A DNA stretch of 64,000 nucleotides from positions 124,001 to 188,000 of the forward strand of contig JBAJFE010000015.1 in NCBI GenBank assembly GCA_037903355.1. Direction: 5' to 3'. Positions 12,751 to 25,284 of the stretch are shown one piece after another. Position 1 is the stretch's first letter, and each line of letters begins with the position of its first letter. A program made the translations under genes and the position numbers. Source of the stretch: Trichuris trichiura (lineage: Eukaryota; Nematoda; Enoplea; Trichinellida; Trichuridae). The notes under the pieces are model-generated. The model saw only the letters and a list, made by a program, of their open reading frames with translations, was not told the DNA's origin and made no database searches.

Positions 12751-15160
12751 ATCCTTTCCATGCACCTTATTCTCAAGTAGAATGTATCTCACCCGCCCTC
12801 CCCTCCGGAAACCAATATCTAAACCCACTATTCCCTATTGGATGTGAACCCCGTATGCATGCTGGAACCTATAGTGCCTACCCTCGCCCTGCCTACTGCA
12901 TACTTACACGTTGATCCCGAACTTTTCCATTTTTCTCTTTCTTTTCTTGCTCCTCTTGTTGTCCCTGTTCGTTTCTTCTCGTTTCTTTTCCGTCCTCGAA
13001 TTGTCTTCTTGCATCCGTTGGTGTGGATCCTAAACACGGAACCATAAACCTTATGAAATGTTGGACTGCAACCGCGACAGAAAAGACACGCGCCAGTTGA
13101 AAATTTTATTCACGCAATCACACAAAATGTATGCGTAGAAGTGTTATTCACGAAATCAACAAATTCTTCTTTTCATTGTTTTTCAGAGCTTTCAGGACTG
13201 GCCAGGTCCCGTCGTCAGCAAGTCAGCAGTTGTCCATTCGAGTGCTTTTCCTGAAAAAGAAATTTTTGTCACAAAAAGTCGATTGGACAAAATGTACTTA
13301 TCTTTTCAAGAAGAGGGCCAAGTTTCTTCAAAGTCGAACTATAAACGCTAAATTAATTAATTAATTTCATATGAACAACATGCGACTGCTACGATATTCC
13401 CTTCATGCTGTAACATGCATACATGCAGCAGTGACGCGACAATGTCGAACGACGTCCACTTTGTCTCTTTTTCAATTGTTCCACACAACCATTTGGCAAT
13501 TCTAAAAACCTAAAAATGCAATTCTAATCTTGCAAATTTGACTTCCTGCAAAGGGATTATTACCTTATCAGCATTAGTCGCCAACGCCGTCCTTATCTGC
13601 ATGTCGAAAGACTAAAACGATAAGATTAAATTCTTGAAATTGTACAGTTTCTTTTGCTCTATTGATCACCTAAAACACCTTGTCGCTTTTCTTTGAATGC
13701 GGAATAATTGTCGCACAAAATTCATTGTTGTAAAGGGGACACCATATGCTAATGACAAGATGTGCTTGTACATTGTCAACCTGAAAGAGTAAAAAGTTAT
13801 CATAATAAAACTTTTTATTTTATACTTACAGGAACAGCAATATCTGTTCTTCATTTCGGCAAACAGATTTTTTATCAGTCCGTTGACGACAGGATGAGAC
13901 GAGTCCGGAAAGCTCTGAGAAACATTGCAGAAAACTCGCTTTTGTCAAACGAGTTTTTCCAGTAAATAACACTTCGACGCAAAGACAAAAAATATAGCAA
14001 ACAAAAAGTGAGGGGTCAAAATATGGAACTGTGTAAAGCACAGCTGCGACTAACGAAAAAGGAGGGAGAGCGATCACAGTTCAGCCGATGTCGTCGACGA
14101 GAAAATCGAAAAATGAGATTAAATTTACCGTGCTCTGCTCACATCGATGCTTATTATGCAAATTTGACCGTGACCGATAAACCTTTACACTGTTTGCTTT
14201 GCAACGAGTGTGAGTGCTCGGCTGACTAAAACGGAACGAATTATTTACACAAACTATTTACTTTACTAATACGTCGGATTGGAAGGGCAACTGCGCAAGC
14301 CTTGAGGCAAATTTAACTTTGAGTAAACATTGTCATATACAATGAAACTTAATATTTTTTAAAACTGAATTTGATCCTCTCTTAAACACAAATAAAAGGC
14401 GTTATTAATGTGATTGTTTCAACACGTGAGCATAAATGCCAAGAATCGATGAGAAAATGAAAATGCAAATTGAATGAACTTTTTTTTACCCAACTTCAAA
14501 AAGTATGGTAACTGATAGAAAATAATGCGTTCCAACAAAAAAACCGCAAATGACAATAGCTTTACTTGTGCTTCGAAGGAACCAATAAGAATTCATCATC
14601 GATCCTACCAAAACAACAATTTTACCTGAATGTTAAACCGCAAAGAAGCCAAATGAAATGAAACGATTTATCAATCAATAACTATCTATATCCCTGCGCT
14701 AAACAACCATTTCTTTGCACCCGTAAGCAATAGAAACACGTTAAATAATACTAATGATAGCACAGTTCTCAATGGCCGTCGTACAGTGATGTATTGGGAA
14801 ATGTATTAACGCTACGAAGGGACATCTGCTTTCATGGAATTGCAGAACGTTACTTATCCTTTGCGTATTTTTAATTCTTGAATTCCTAAATCTCCCACTT
14901 CCTCATCTTTTCCTAGGCTCACTGAATACACCATGCAGATTAGTAATAACCTTTCGCATGCTAATTCATCTCCATTCTTCTTTGACATATGTGCAAACGA
15001 CTAAAAACTGATCCGAAGCATATTGGCTACTTAAAGCTCCAATAAGTTTTCTGCAAAATAAAGGGTAAACTGTCCAAATTAATATTGTCAAAAATAAACA
15101 AACGTTTTTTCCATTTGAAAATATATCAGTATATGATGGTTATTGTTCCGTAGTGTTTGT
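12751..15160. other. No gene recognised; one fold-back remnant
   Basis: AT-rich, short open frames without family motifs. Near 13185-13220 a GAGCTTTCAGGA ... CCCGTCGTCAG segment resembles the inner part of the fold-back elements further right. ACTTACAGG-like splice motifs occur on both strands, but no exon chain could be assembled. Confidence 0.4.
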
Positions 15161-15164
15161 TCAC

Positions 15165-15640
15165 ATTAACACATTCGGTTTTCGTAACACAAGTTGCTTC
15201 GTAATGGGATAATGTTTCATGGCTTTTGGGATATCGTTTACGGCTTTTCCCGTTTATTGTCCGTGGTAGTATCTGTAATTGAACGAAGCAGCTGCTCTAC
15301 CAACGGATGGATGAGCAATTATTAGGAAACGATATGTAGAAATAAAGCAGTCAACTTTATTCAAGAACTTTCGGAACGCTTTAGTTCCGTAGTCAGAGAG
15401 ATGGAGGGGAGCTCGTTTTTGGTCCTCGGGAAGAGCTCTTCCCCATCTCACTGACGACGGAATTAGAGCGTTCCAAAAGCTCTGAAATAAAAAGTTGAGC
15501 GTATTGGTCCTGTACGATTTTCCTTAGTAAACGCTCATCCATTCGTTGGTAGAGCAATTGTTTCATTTAATTACAGATACCACCAAAGACAAAAAAGGGA
15601 AAAAGCAGTAGAAGCTCTACCAAAAACCACTCATTTTTCT
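15165..15640. mobile_element. Fold-back (large inverted repeat) element 1
   Basis: Left and right halves are imperfect reverse complements around about 15425. Outer parts pair TATCTGTAATTGAACGAAG with the TTTAATTACAGATACCA region, the middle pairs TACCAACGGATGGATGAGC with GCTCATCCATTCGTTGGTA, and inner parts pair CTTTCGGAACGCTTTAGTTC with GGAATTAGAGCGTTCC. No transposase is encoded. This is a non-autonomous fold-back or MITE-like element. Confidence 0.85.
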
Positions 15641-15771
15641 GATTACAAATGCGCAGCATGAGTAATAAGAAAGATTAAAAGTTAGAAATTTTTACTTACG
15701 AAGTATTAATGTACCTCAGTTTTTCAAAATCAAAACAACGTGTTTCCTTCCATAGAAAGAACCCTGACAAA

Positions 15772-16202
15772 GCCGTGTTAACATAAACACGGGTGCTTTG
15801 TAACGGGCGCGTGTTTCATGTTTGTTAGATCTTCTACTACTTTTCCCGCTTTTGTCTGTGTTGCTATCTGTAATTAGTCGAAACAATTGCTCTACCAACG
15901 AATGGATGAGCGATTATTAGAAAAAATTCAAAGACAATACATTCAGCTTTTTTATTTAGAGCTTTCGGAACGCTCTGCTTCTGTCGTCAGTTCCGTCAAA
16001 AACTCCTTCATCTCACTGATGACAAAACTAGAGCGTTCCGAAAGGTCTAAATAAAAAAGCTGACTGTATTGTTTTTGAATTTTTCCCAATAATCACTCAT
16101 CCATTCGTTGGTAGAGCAATTGTTTATACTAATTACAGATACCTTCACACAGAGAAAACACGGGAAAAGCCGTAGAAAATTGAACAAACAGCCGTGTTAA
16201 CA
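15772..16202. mobile_element. Fold-back element 2 with 12-bp flanking direct repeat
   Basis: Same family as element 1: the left arm carries TACCAACGAATGGATGAGC and GAGCTTTCGGAACGCTC; the right arm carries GAGCGTTCCGAAAGGTC and GCTCATCCATTCGTTGGTA, with the axis near 16000. GCCGTGTTAACA stands at 15772-15783 and again at 16191-16202, which may be a target-site duplication. No protein is encoded. Confidence 0.85.
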
Positions 16203-16697
16203 ATCACAAATCAAATCTATTTATAAAAACGGCGGTAGAAGAAAGAAATTACTAATTACTTTCATTTCATTTCCTTTTGCTAAGTGAAGGAATTGCATAG
16301 AAAATTTAATGAAGAGCTTATCAAAACTTATACCTGTGATTAGTAATACTTCCGCAAAAACTATAAACAAATGTAAAGTTTTCGAACGAAGAATCTTTAA
16401 TCTATTGCAAATATTGTTACATATCGCAATCTGTTTTATAACGTCACTATTTTTGGTTCGTCATTGTAAATTATAAAGGAACCTAACTCATCTTTTTACA
16501 GCTTCCTTCTGCGCAACAGATATGACGCAAATGCCATACTTATGAGATTGGAAAAGAATACTCAATAGGGCTGGCTGGTACAGTAAAACTACTGACGAGG
16601 AAGTCAGTTTCTTTTTGAACAAGATTTCAGTTTTGTTTTTATTATGACTCTGAAAGTGTCCCGTTTCGATGAATTTAAAATTCGATAAAAGTAAGCG

Positions 16698-17007
16698 CCT
16701 GTTGGATGTATCTGTAAGTAAACTGCAAAGTGCCCTACCAACGAATGGATGAGCAAATTGTTAGAGAAATTACAGAACAAATCGAATACCGTACGTTTCG
16801 GAACTGCTGACGACGGAACAAGAGGAACTGCTGACGACGTTTCGGAACTGCTGACGACTTACAGAACCTCCCCAACACTGCTGACGACGGAACAAGAGCA
16901 GTTCCGAAACGTACGGTATTCGATTTGTTCTGTAATTTCTCTAACAATTTGCTCATCCATTCGTTGGTAGGGCACTTTGCAGTTTACTTACAGATACATC
17001 CAACAGG
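16698..17007. mobile_element. Fold-back element 3 with perfect 111-bp arms
   Basis: Arms 16698-16808 and 16897-17007 are exact reverse complements over all 111 bases by my base-by-base reading. They surround an 88-bp centre that holds short CTGCTGACGACG repeats. Because of the symmetry, the two strands give open frames with identical first 20 residues and identical ends. AAAAGTAAGCG occurs at 16687-16697 and at 17076-17086, a candidate target-site duplication. Perfect arms imply recent formation or ongoing gene conversion. Confidence 0.92.
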
Positions 17008-17469
17008 CCAAACCCGTGAATCAGAACATCAAATATGAAACAACCCAAGCCTGTTAAAAGACATCCTGTCTTTAGAAAAGTAAGCGTTCACATTTGCACA
17101 GTGCGTAGAGGAGCGCGGAATTACCTTGAATGGTGGAGATTGCTTTTTGGCGCGACGCTGCACTAGAGATGTTCTAATGATGTCTGAACGGGATGCGCGT
17201 TAGGTTGGGACACTTTTCGACGCCCGCGCGATTTGATTCGCACTACTAACTTGGCTGTATAATATTTTATCGACGCTGTCTTTTATGGCAGGGCAACCCA
17301 AGTTCACGCACTTCATGCAAGAATAGGTTAACCGAAAAATGTTTCACCCGTGCTATACTAAACGATTAAAGCTTTTGGATAGATTTACGGGATTGGGTTT
17401 CATTATGTGGCGCGTAATAAAATCGTTTTGTTTTATTTACATAAAAGATCCCGTTGAAACGTTTTTTGA

Positions 17470-17530
17470 AACTCCGGAGCTTTCGGATGATCCACCTTAG
17501 CCCGTCGTCAGCAAGTGCAGCAAGCAGCGT
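17470..17530. mobile_element. Fold-back family fragment
   Basis: GGAGCTTTCGGATGATCC followed by CCCGTCGTCAGCAAGTGCAG resembles the inner arm segment of the fold-back elements. No opposite arm is seen nearby. Confidence 0.4.
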
Positions 17531-18395
17531 CATATCCACGCCGTAAGTGCAGAATTACTGTACCTGATTTTCACTATGGTGAATGTACCTGTATATCTAA
17601 ATATACAGTAGTTTTGGCAAAATTTTAATTAGTATGTTTTGTCGTTAGTTTTGACGCAAACTTTAAGCTCAACGGCTCTGAAGCATAGCGTTCCCCTTAG
17701 CTCAATGTTTGAACAAAGGCATCTGCCACAGTATAAAATGTCGAAAGTACGCTTCACCGAGTAGTTTGCGCTCATTTATCTAAATACGTAATATCAAATG
17801 GAATTACCGGTGTTCAACATGCGTTAAATAGGAAATAGTAAGCTCAGAATAGGGTCAGTACGGTTTCAAAATATCGAAGGTGAAAATGCTAAAACGGACA
17901 CTGTTTTCTGTAGAGTGATAACGGTGACGCAATAGCTTAATATAGATAGCAGAAAACTGCGTTCTAATCGGGTGCTGCTAATTTGTACGAACGAAACTTT
18001 TTACCATTTATAACGAGCGGTAACCAGTGTCCCGAGTATCATCATTCGTATTTTATTACTGCTTAAATTGGAAGCAAACTTTCTTGCTTTGGTTCGACTT
18101 TGACTGAATATTTAAATGATTACCTTCGACCTGGATAAGCGGAGGGCAAAGAAGTCGACAAAAATTAGCCATCGCTCAACGTGTACAGCATTTTCTCATT
18201 CTCGCCTTTTCTTTTTTGTTAATTTAGCTATAAGGATGGAAAGCCCAGTTGTGGGCTAATTCAGGACCACTTAATATCCTAATTCTTGCTTACATTAGAG
18301 ACAGGATTTTGTCCAACTTAATAATTCTATACATAGGTTACGGCAGTGCTTTTTGTTTGAATTTACTTCAGGGAAAAACAATTACTTGCTGTTAA
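17531..18395. other. No gene recognised
   Basis: AT-rich spacer between fold-back elements and the satellite. Only short open frames are present. Confidence 0.45.
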
Positions 18396-18399
18396 GCCC

Positions 18400-21332
18400 T
18401 TCTAAGTTTAAAGCGAAGACTTTAAAGCGAAAAATTGATGCTCAGGTTCTATTAGTTTAAAGTGAGCACATTAAACTCGGAAGTTTAAAGTTTAAAGCCA
18501 TGAGTTTAAAGTGAAAATGTGATGCTCAGGTTCTTATAGATTAAAGCGAGCACTTTAGACTCAGGAGTTTGAAGCTTAAAGCGATGAGTTTAAAGAGAAA
18601 AAGTGATGCTCAGGTTCTAATAGTTTAAAGTGAGCACTTTAAACTAGGGAGTTTAAAGTTTAAAGCGAAGAGTTTAAAGTGACAATTTGATGCTCAGGTT
18701 CTATTAGTTTAAAGTGACCACATTAAACTCGGGAGCTTAAAGTTTAAAGCGAAGAGTCCAAAGTGAGAATTTGATGCTCAGGTTCTTATAGTTTAAAGTG
18801 ATCACTTTAAACTTGGGAGATTAAAGTTTAAAGCGAGAATTTGATGCTCAGGTTCTTATAGTTTAAAGTGAGCACTTTAAACTCGGGAGGTTAAAGTTTA
18901 AAGCGATGAGTTTAAAGTGAAAAAGTGATGCTCAGGGTCTAATAGTTTAAAGTGAGCACATTAAACTCGGGAGTTTAAAGTTTAAAGCGAAGAGTTCAAA
19001 GTGAGAATTTGATGCTCAGGTCCTTATAGTTTAAAGTGAGCCCTTTAAACTCGGGATTTTACCGTTTAAAGCAATGAGTTTAAAGTGAAAAACTGATGCC
19101 CAGGTTCTTATAGTTTAAAGTCAGCACTTTAGACTCAGGAGTATAAATTTTAAAGCGAAAAGCTTAAAGTGAGAATTTGATGCTCAGGTTCTTATAGTTT
19201 AAAGTGAGCACTTTAAACTCGGGAGTTTAAAGTTTAAAGGGATTGGTTTAAAGTGAAAAATTGATGACCAGGTTCTAATAGTTTAAAGTGAGCACTTTAA
19301 ACTCGGGGGTTTAAAGTTTAAAGCGAAAAGTTTAAAGTGAGAATTTGATGCTCCGGTTCTTCTAGTTTAAAGTGAGCACTTTAAACTCGGGAGTTTAAAG
19401 CTTAAAGCGAAAAGTTTAAAGTGAAAAGTTGATGCTGAGGTTCCAATAGTTTAAAGTGAGCACTTTAAACAAGGCAGTTTAAAGTTTAAAACGATGAGTT
19501 TAAAGTGAGAATCTGATGCTCAGGTTCTTATAGTTTAAAGTCAGCACTTTAAACTCGGGAGTTTAAAGTTTAAAGCGAAAAGTTTAAAGTGAAAAGTTGA
19601 TGATCAGGTTCCAATAGTTTAAAGTGAGCACTTTAAACAAGGCAGTTTAAAGTTTAAAGCGATGAGTTTAAAGCGAGAATTTGATACTCAGGTTCTTATA
19701 GTTTAAAGTGAGCACTTTAAACTCGGGAGCTTAAAGTTTAAAGCGAAGAGTTTAAAGTGAAAAAAAGATGCTCAGGATCTTATAGTTTAAAGTGAGCACT
19801 TTAAACTCGGGTTTAAACTTTAAAGTGAAATTTGATGCTCAGGTTCTATAGTTTAAAGTGAGCACTTTAAACTAGGGAGTTTAAAGTTTAAAGCGAAGAG
19901 TTTAAAGTGAGAATTTGATGCTCAGGTTCTTATAGTTTAAAGAGCACTTTAAACTTCTCAGGTTCTAAGTTTTAAAGTGAGAATTTGCTCGGTTTAAAGT
20001 TTAAAGTTTAAAGCGACTCAATTAAACTCAGGTTCTATTAGTTTAAAGTGAGCACTTTAAACTCGGGAGTTTAAAGTTTAAAGCGAAGAGTTTAAAGTGA
20101 GAATTTGATGCTCAGGTTCTATTAGTTTAAAGTGAGCACTTTAAACTCGGAAGTTTAAAGTTTAAAGCGAAGAGTTTAAAGTGAAAAAGTGACGCTCAGG
20201 TTCTAATAGTTTAAAGTGAGCACTTTAAACTTGGCAGTTTAAAGTTTAAAGCGAAGAGTTTAAAGTGAGAATTTGATGCTCAGGTTCTATTAGTTTAAAG
20301 TGAGCACTTTAAACTCGGAAGTTTAAAGTTTAAAGCGAAGAGTTTAAAGTGAAAAAGTGACGCTCAGGTTCTAATAGTTTAAAATGAGCACTTTATACTC
20401 GGGAGTTTAAAGTTTAAAGCGAAGAGTTTAAAGTGAAAAAGTGATGCTCAGGTTGTAATAGTTTAAAGTGAGCACTTTAAACTCGGGAGTTTAAAGTTTA
20501 AAGCGAAGAGTTTAAAGTGAGAATTTGATGCTCACGTTCTTATAGTTTAAAGTGAGCACTTTAAACTCGGGAGTTTAAAGTTTAAAGCGAAAAGTTTAAA
20601 GTGAGAATTTGATGCTCAGGTTCTATTAGTTTAAAGTGAGCACTTTGAACTCGGGAGTTTAAAGTTTAAGGCGATGAGTTTAAAGTGAAAAGGTGATGCT
20701 CAGGTTCTTACAGTTTAAGGTGAGCACTTTAAACTCGGGAGTTTAAAGTTTAAAGCGATGAGTTTAAAGTGAAAAAGTGATGCTCAGGTTCTATTAGTTT
20801 AAAGTGAGAACTTTAAAGTCGGGCGTTTAAAGTTTAATACGAAGAGTTTAAAGTGAGAATTTGATGCTCAGGTTCTTATAGTTTAAAGTGAGCACTTTAA
20901 ATTTGGAAGTTTAAAGTTGAAGCGGTGAGTTCACAGTGAAATTTTGATGGTCTGGTTCTAAGAGTTTAAAGTGAGCACTTTAAACTTGGAAGTTTGAGGT
21001 TTAAAACGATGAGTTTAAAGTGAAAATTTGATACTGAGGTTCTAAGAGTTTAAAGCGAGCACTTTAAATTTAGTATTTTAAAGTTTAATACGATGAGTTT
21101 AAATCGAGAGCTTGTTGCTCAGGTTCTAATAGTTTAAAGTGACCACTTTGAAATTCGGATTTTAAAGTTTAAAACGATGACTTTAAAGTGAAAACTTGAT
21201 GCTCAGGTTCTAAGAGCTTAAAGTGAGCACTTTAAACTTAGCAGTTTGAAGTTTAAAACGACGTGTTTAAAGTTGAAAGGGACGAGTTCGAAGCAAAAAT
21301 CTGATGGTCAGGCTTTAATAGTTTAACGCGAG
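18400..21332. repeat. 84-bp satellite array (about 35 copies)
   Basis: The unit reads GATGCTCAGGTTCTTATAG, then GTTTAAAGTGAGCACTTTAA, an ACTCGGGAG box, and two further GTTTAAAG boxes ending in AGTGAGAATTT. Counting one consensus unit gives 84 bp. Each unit contains AGTTTAAAGTG and CACTTTAAACT separated by AG, a near-perfect hairpin. Internal TTTAAA sub-repeats suggest the unit grew from a shorter element. Copies near 19800-20030 are truncated or scrambled, and the last copies (after 20900) are the most diverged. Confidence 0.95.
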
Positions 21333-23106
21333 CGGTGGTAGTCTCGTGCGCGCTTAGCAAAATGTTTCTTAGCGAATGCAGGTAATTTTTCGAAAGAGAA
21401 TTCGAATAAGTACACAATTACTGTGAAGTAAGCAGCGTAAACGAGTGGCTACCTTCAGACCGCCAGAGTCGGAAAATTGTTTGCAGGCATTTTGCGAGAA
21501 AATTATCACAAATAGTTAAAAAATCAAAATGTCGTGTTCGGTCTGACGAACATCTAGCAAATCGCCCAATACATGTTGCAAAATCTCCGCAAACTAAAGC
21601 TCTCCTACTTGAAATGTCGAATCTGCAACAGACCTTTGAAAACTATGGCAGAACTCCTCTAAAGAAGCATGCCGGCAACGATATGGGGGCACTGAGCTGC
21701 CCTGCTTCTTCATAGTTGCCTTACACCTGACAAGCATTAATATGCAACACAACTGGTAGTGAGCTGGATCATCGTTCTATACGCCGGACATTGACAAATC
21801 TTTATTTGTTAGTTTAGAGAAGTTAGTTACAAATATGACCAACGTCATATACGCCTGTATATATGGCATTTTAACTTTTTAACCCACGGAGGCCTAACTG
21901 CGAGAAATGCTGCAAAGTGAAAACATTGATTCCTTCATCTTCATTATCGCAGCTTAAGGGAAAGCAGCGCCGCTGAAGGGACCGCAAGATCGAATGAAAG
22001 TTATTTCGCTGAAACGGGCGACCGCAGACCACGAAAACGTATCCCATGGAAACATAACGCATCGCAAACAGGCAATGCGAAAACATAATGAAAACGAAAC
22101 CGCCTCTGAGATAAACCTTTGGAAACACAGCTAGTGTAGCCTAAGACGTACCAAAAAGGAGACTGACCATTGGCGACAGTCACCCGATAAAATATATAGT
22201 TGCAGGGCAGTGGATAGGTACCTGGTGGAAGCATGCCGCAAGGAAAGGAAGCTTTAAGGAAGAGTTAAGGCACCTCCGAAAGGAAACATTAAAAATAGCG
22301 AAGCAATGTACTCTTGCCTGAACCCAAACGAGGGTTGCCCATTGACAAGATAAGTAAGTCACGCACAAGATACTATTAGGACGATTCAACCGAGCCCCGA
22401 ACTAATCTGCTTCGCAAATAAAGCCATTTCGCAAACGGGATAAAGGATGTTCAGGTTCAATTCTCATTTCGGCATCCTTCTCAGCTACCAAGCGATCAAC
22501 GAAACATTGTCAACACTGTTTGCCGGTTGGCGAGCGGCTAAACACAAAATCAATAAATCTTGCCGAGCAAACCAGCACTACGTAGGCAAAAACTTGTTTA
22601 TTTCCTGTCTTTGGCAGCGCACAGCAATACGCATTGCGCTGCTGCGCCGTGCAATGCGTATTAGTAAGCAAAAAACAACTTTTTCGCAATTATTTCAAGC
22701 TCAGCTTGCTGCACCCTAATTTTAAACGAAACTTAGCTATCACACGGCAAGCTATAATTAATTGGGCCAGCTGTCACCAATTTTTTGGAGATTTGCAAAT
22801 TTTCCGAATTTTAAAAGTAAACTATAGCAAAACAGATAGTTTTGCGGTACTTTTCATTTAATATTCAAATTACTTTGTGACAATCTTCATAATTTATTTA
22901 TCTTTTGCACTTGCACCATTAAAGGCTAAGCTGGTCAAGGACGCTGAACGTTGTTGCCTGAAAACCAGTTATATTCACTTAAGACTATCGTTGCTATTAA
23001 GCATGCTCTATTTGCCCTCCAGCAAAGGTTAACGAAAGCAGCCGTTCTATTTTCGATTCAGCGATGATACGATTTTCACGCTACGCTGCGCAGTTGTGAG
23101 CTTACT
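21333..23106. other. No gene recognised; short hairpin at 22630
   Basis: Flank between the satellite and the first gene. AATACGCATTGC and GCAATGCGTATT near 22627-22663 form a strong hairpin around GCTGCTGCGCCGT. Open frames here show no family motif. Confidence 0.4.
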
Positions 23107-25076
23107 ATGGAGGTGAGACAACGTGTCGGCCAAACAAGGAAAGTTGAAGATGAAAGCTTGCCTAAACAACTTCTAAAAAGAAGGAGCCCTCAGCAAACAT
23201 GGTAAGCGAAAGTACTTTTATTATTCGCGCAGCAAATTCGTACGGCTCGCTATTTGCAGCGTTTTTACACTTAACCATTGAAAACAGAATTCACCCTTCA
23301 ATTAGCTGCCTTTCTTTTGTTCGCTATTCAATAACACTTTGCTTGACAAGACTTGTCAAGCCTATGTTCAATGCGTTCGCTAAAATTTAAAATTATTCAA
23401 ACGATTTTGAAGCTTTTTTGACTTGAATCGATTAAGAGGGGACGCACTTAATTACGCAAACTAATTTTTATATTAGGTTCCGACCAGCGAGATGGTGCTT
23501 TCTACTTAGCTTTTTCTGGCTAGCAGTTGTGACAGCATTGGCCATTTATGCAATGTTGAATTCTCCGCAGGACGCGCAACCTCAGATTTTCAGGTAACAA
23601 TGTCGCCAATGCCTACTTATCAATTAATAAGATAAAAAAACGATACTTTGGGAGAGCAAAGCATTTTTTAGGTATGGACCGCAGGTTGCTTTTGACGGTA
23701 AACAAATTGAACTAAACCGAGATTTGGAAAAATGCAAAACCATGCTAAAGGACAAACTAACTGGTCCGGAGTCAATAGTTATACAGGAAGGTATGGGCTT
23801 AAGTTTTGTTTCTTAAAAAACAACACGCTACTTTTCGCTGTTTCTCAGAACGAATATACACCGGCACGTTGGACGGTGAAATAGTAGAAATAGTTGACGG
23901 AAACGTTAACCAGATAATACGCCTTGGCGGGAAATTATGCGGTAGGAATTTGTCAATTCCGGCGCTAACTAATCAAATTATTTCTTTCATAGACGAAACA
24001 ATGGAACGATCCAAATGCGGAAGACCTTTAGGCATGCGCTCATTGGCTGAAAGGAGAATCCTTGTAGCTGACGCCTACTTAGGCATTTATGACGTCGACT
24101 TCAATACGAGTAAGCTAACAGTATCACCTATGCGTTCTCAAAGGTGCAAGCGGGCACCCATGTTGCATGCAGATACGGTTAAACAGCTAGTTTCTGGAGG
24201 TACGGAAGTCGATGGAAAGCCTATACGATTCATCAACGACCTCGACATTGTTGAGGATACAATCTTTTTCACTCATTCGTCTACGCGATGGGATCTGTTC
24301 GACCTAAGCTACCTCGTCCTTGAGGGGAAAGCTGATGGAAGGCAAACACATATTGTACTTTCCGGTTTCCTCTCCTAAGGCAAAGCGTTATCGTAGACTT
24401 ATGGCGTACGACATGGAAACCGACAATCTTACGGTCGTTCTGGACAACCTGCATTTCCCTAACGGAGTGCAAGCTTCCAGGGATGAGGATGAACTTTTCG
24501 TTGCCGAAACAGGAATGGCTCGAATTTTAAGGCAACTTGAAAATATGGCGAAAAAAGCTCAGGCTTAAAAAAAAGAACTATTTCCAGAGTACGATTACCG
24601 CTCAAGTCAAAACCAAAAGGGGTAATTTTCTTGAAAAATTTGCATTGCCTTCCGGACAACATTCGCTTGTCGATGGATGCCAATCTATGGGTAGCTTGCG
24701 CCGCAGTTAGAACGCCCTATCTCTTCTACAGCCAATCTATGCTCGACTGGATTAGCCAGCGTCCCAACCTGCGCAATTGCATGATCAAGGTAAAGAGAGA
24801 GAAAGAGGCTTTGACCTTAGTAACAACGGGTGATGATTAGCTTTAAAAAATTTGTTGCAGTTTATTCCGCGACCTTTGCTTGTCGCTCTGATGAATATGA
24901 GCTATCGTTACGGCCTGGCTCTGCTATTCGACGAGCAAGGAAGGAGGCTGAAAGCATTGCATGATCCCGACGGTAAAGTGGTAACTGAGATATCTGAAGT
25001 AGCCGACAACGGTACTCACCTATTCTTTGGCAGCTTTCGTTCGAAGGGATTGAAATATATGCAAATTTCGTCGTAA
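23107..25076 (+). CDS. APMAP: APMAP-like strictosidine-synthase-fold membrane protein
   Basis: Homologue of adipocyte plasma membrane-associated protein, a type II membrane protein with a six-bladed beta-propeller related to strictosidine synthase; arylesterase activity has been reported for the family. My exons: 23107-23201, 23477-23593, 23672-23790, 23849-23941, 23993-24341, 24397-24531, 24588-24789, 24861-25076, giving 441 residues (human about 416). A basic N-terminus precedes one membrane segment (FLLSFFWLAVVTALAIYAML). Family motifs follow in order: LTGPESIV, YTGTLDGEIVEI, CGRPLGMR, VADAYLGIYDV, FINDLDI, FPNGVQ, ETGMARILR, LPDNIRL, LHDPDGKV and FFGSFRS. Two introns (24342-24396 and 24532-24587) begin with GC. 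The 51-nt intron 23942-23992 is free of in-frame stops, so a simple frame reads through it. True plant-type synthase activity is not implied. Confidence 0.93.
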
Positions 25077-25284
25077 TTAATTAAACCATTTACGCAGGCA
25101 CAATTTGAGCGCAAACTCAATCTAATATCGGAATGAAATAGGCATGCAAGCAAGCAATCTTAAACTGCGCTCCACTTCAAAATAGGTGCTTTAAAGCGAG
25201 TAAAATTGAGCTTATCTTAAGTGAATGAGCAGTTATTGTTGTCCAGGTCATTGCCTCAGCTTGTTTTACTGACCTAAAGCAGAA

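Noticed and set aside
16735..16970. Two frames on opposite strands beginning with the same 20 residues
   Set aside because: An artefact of the perfect inverted repeat; explained by the fold-back element.
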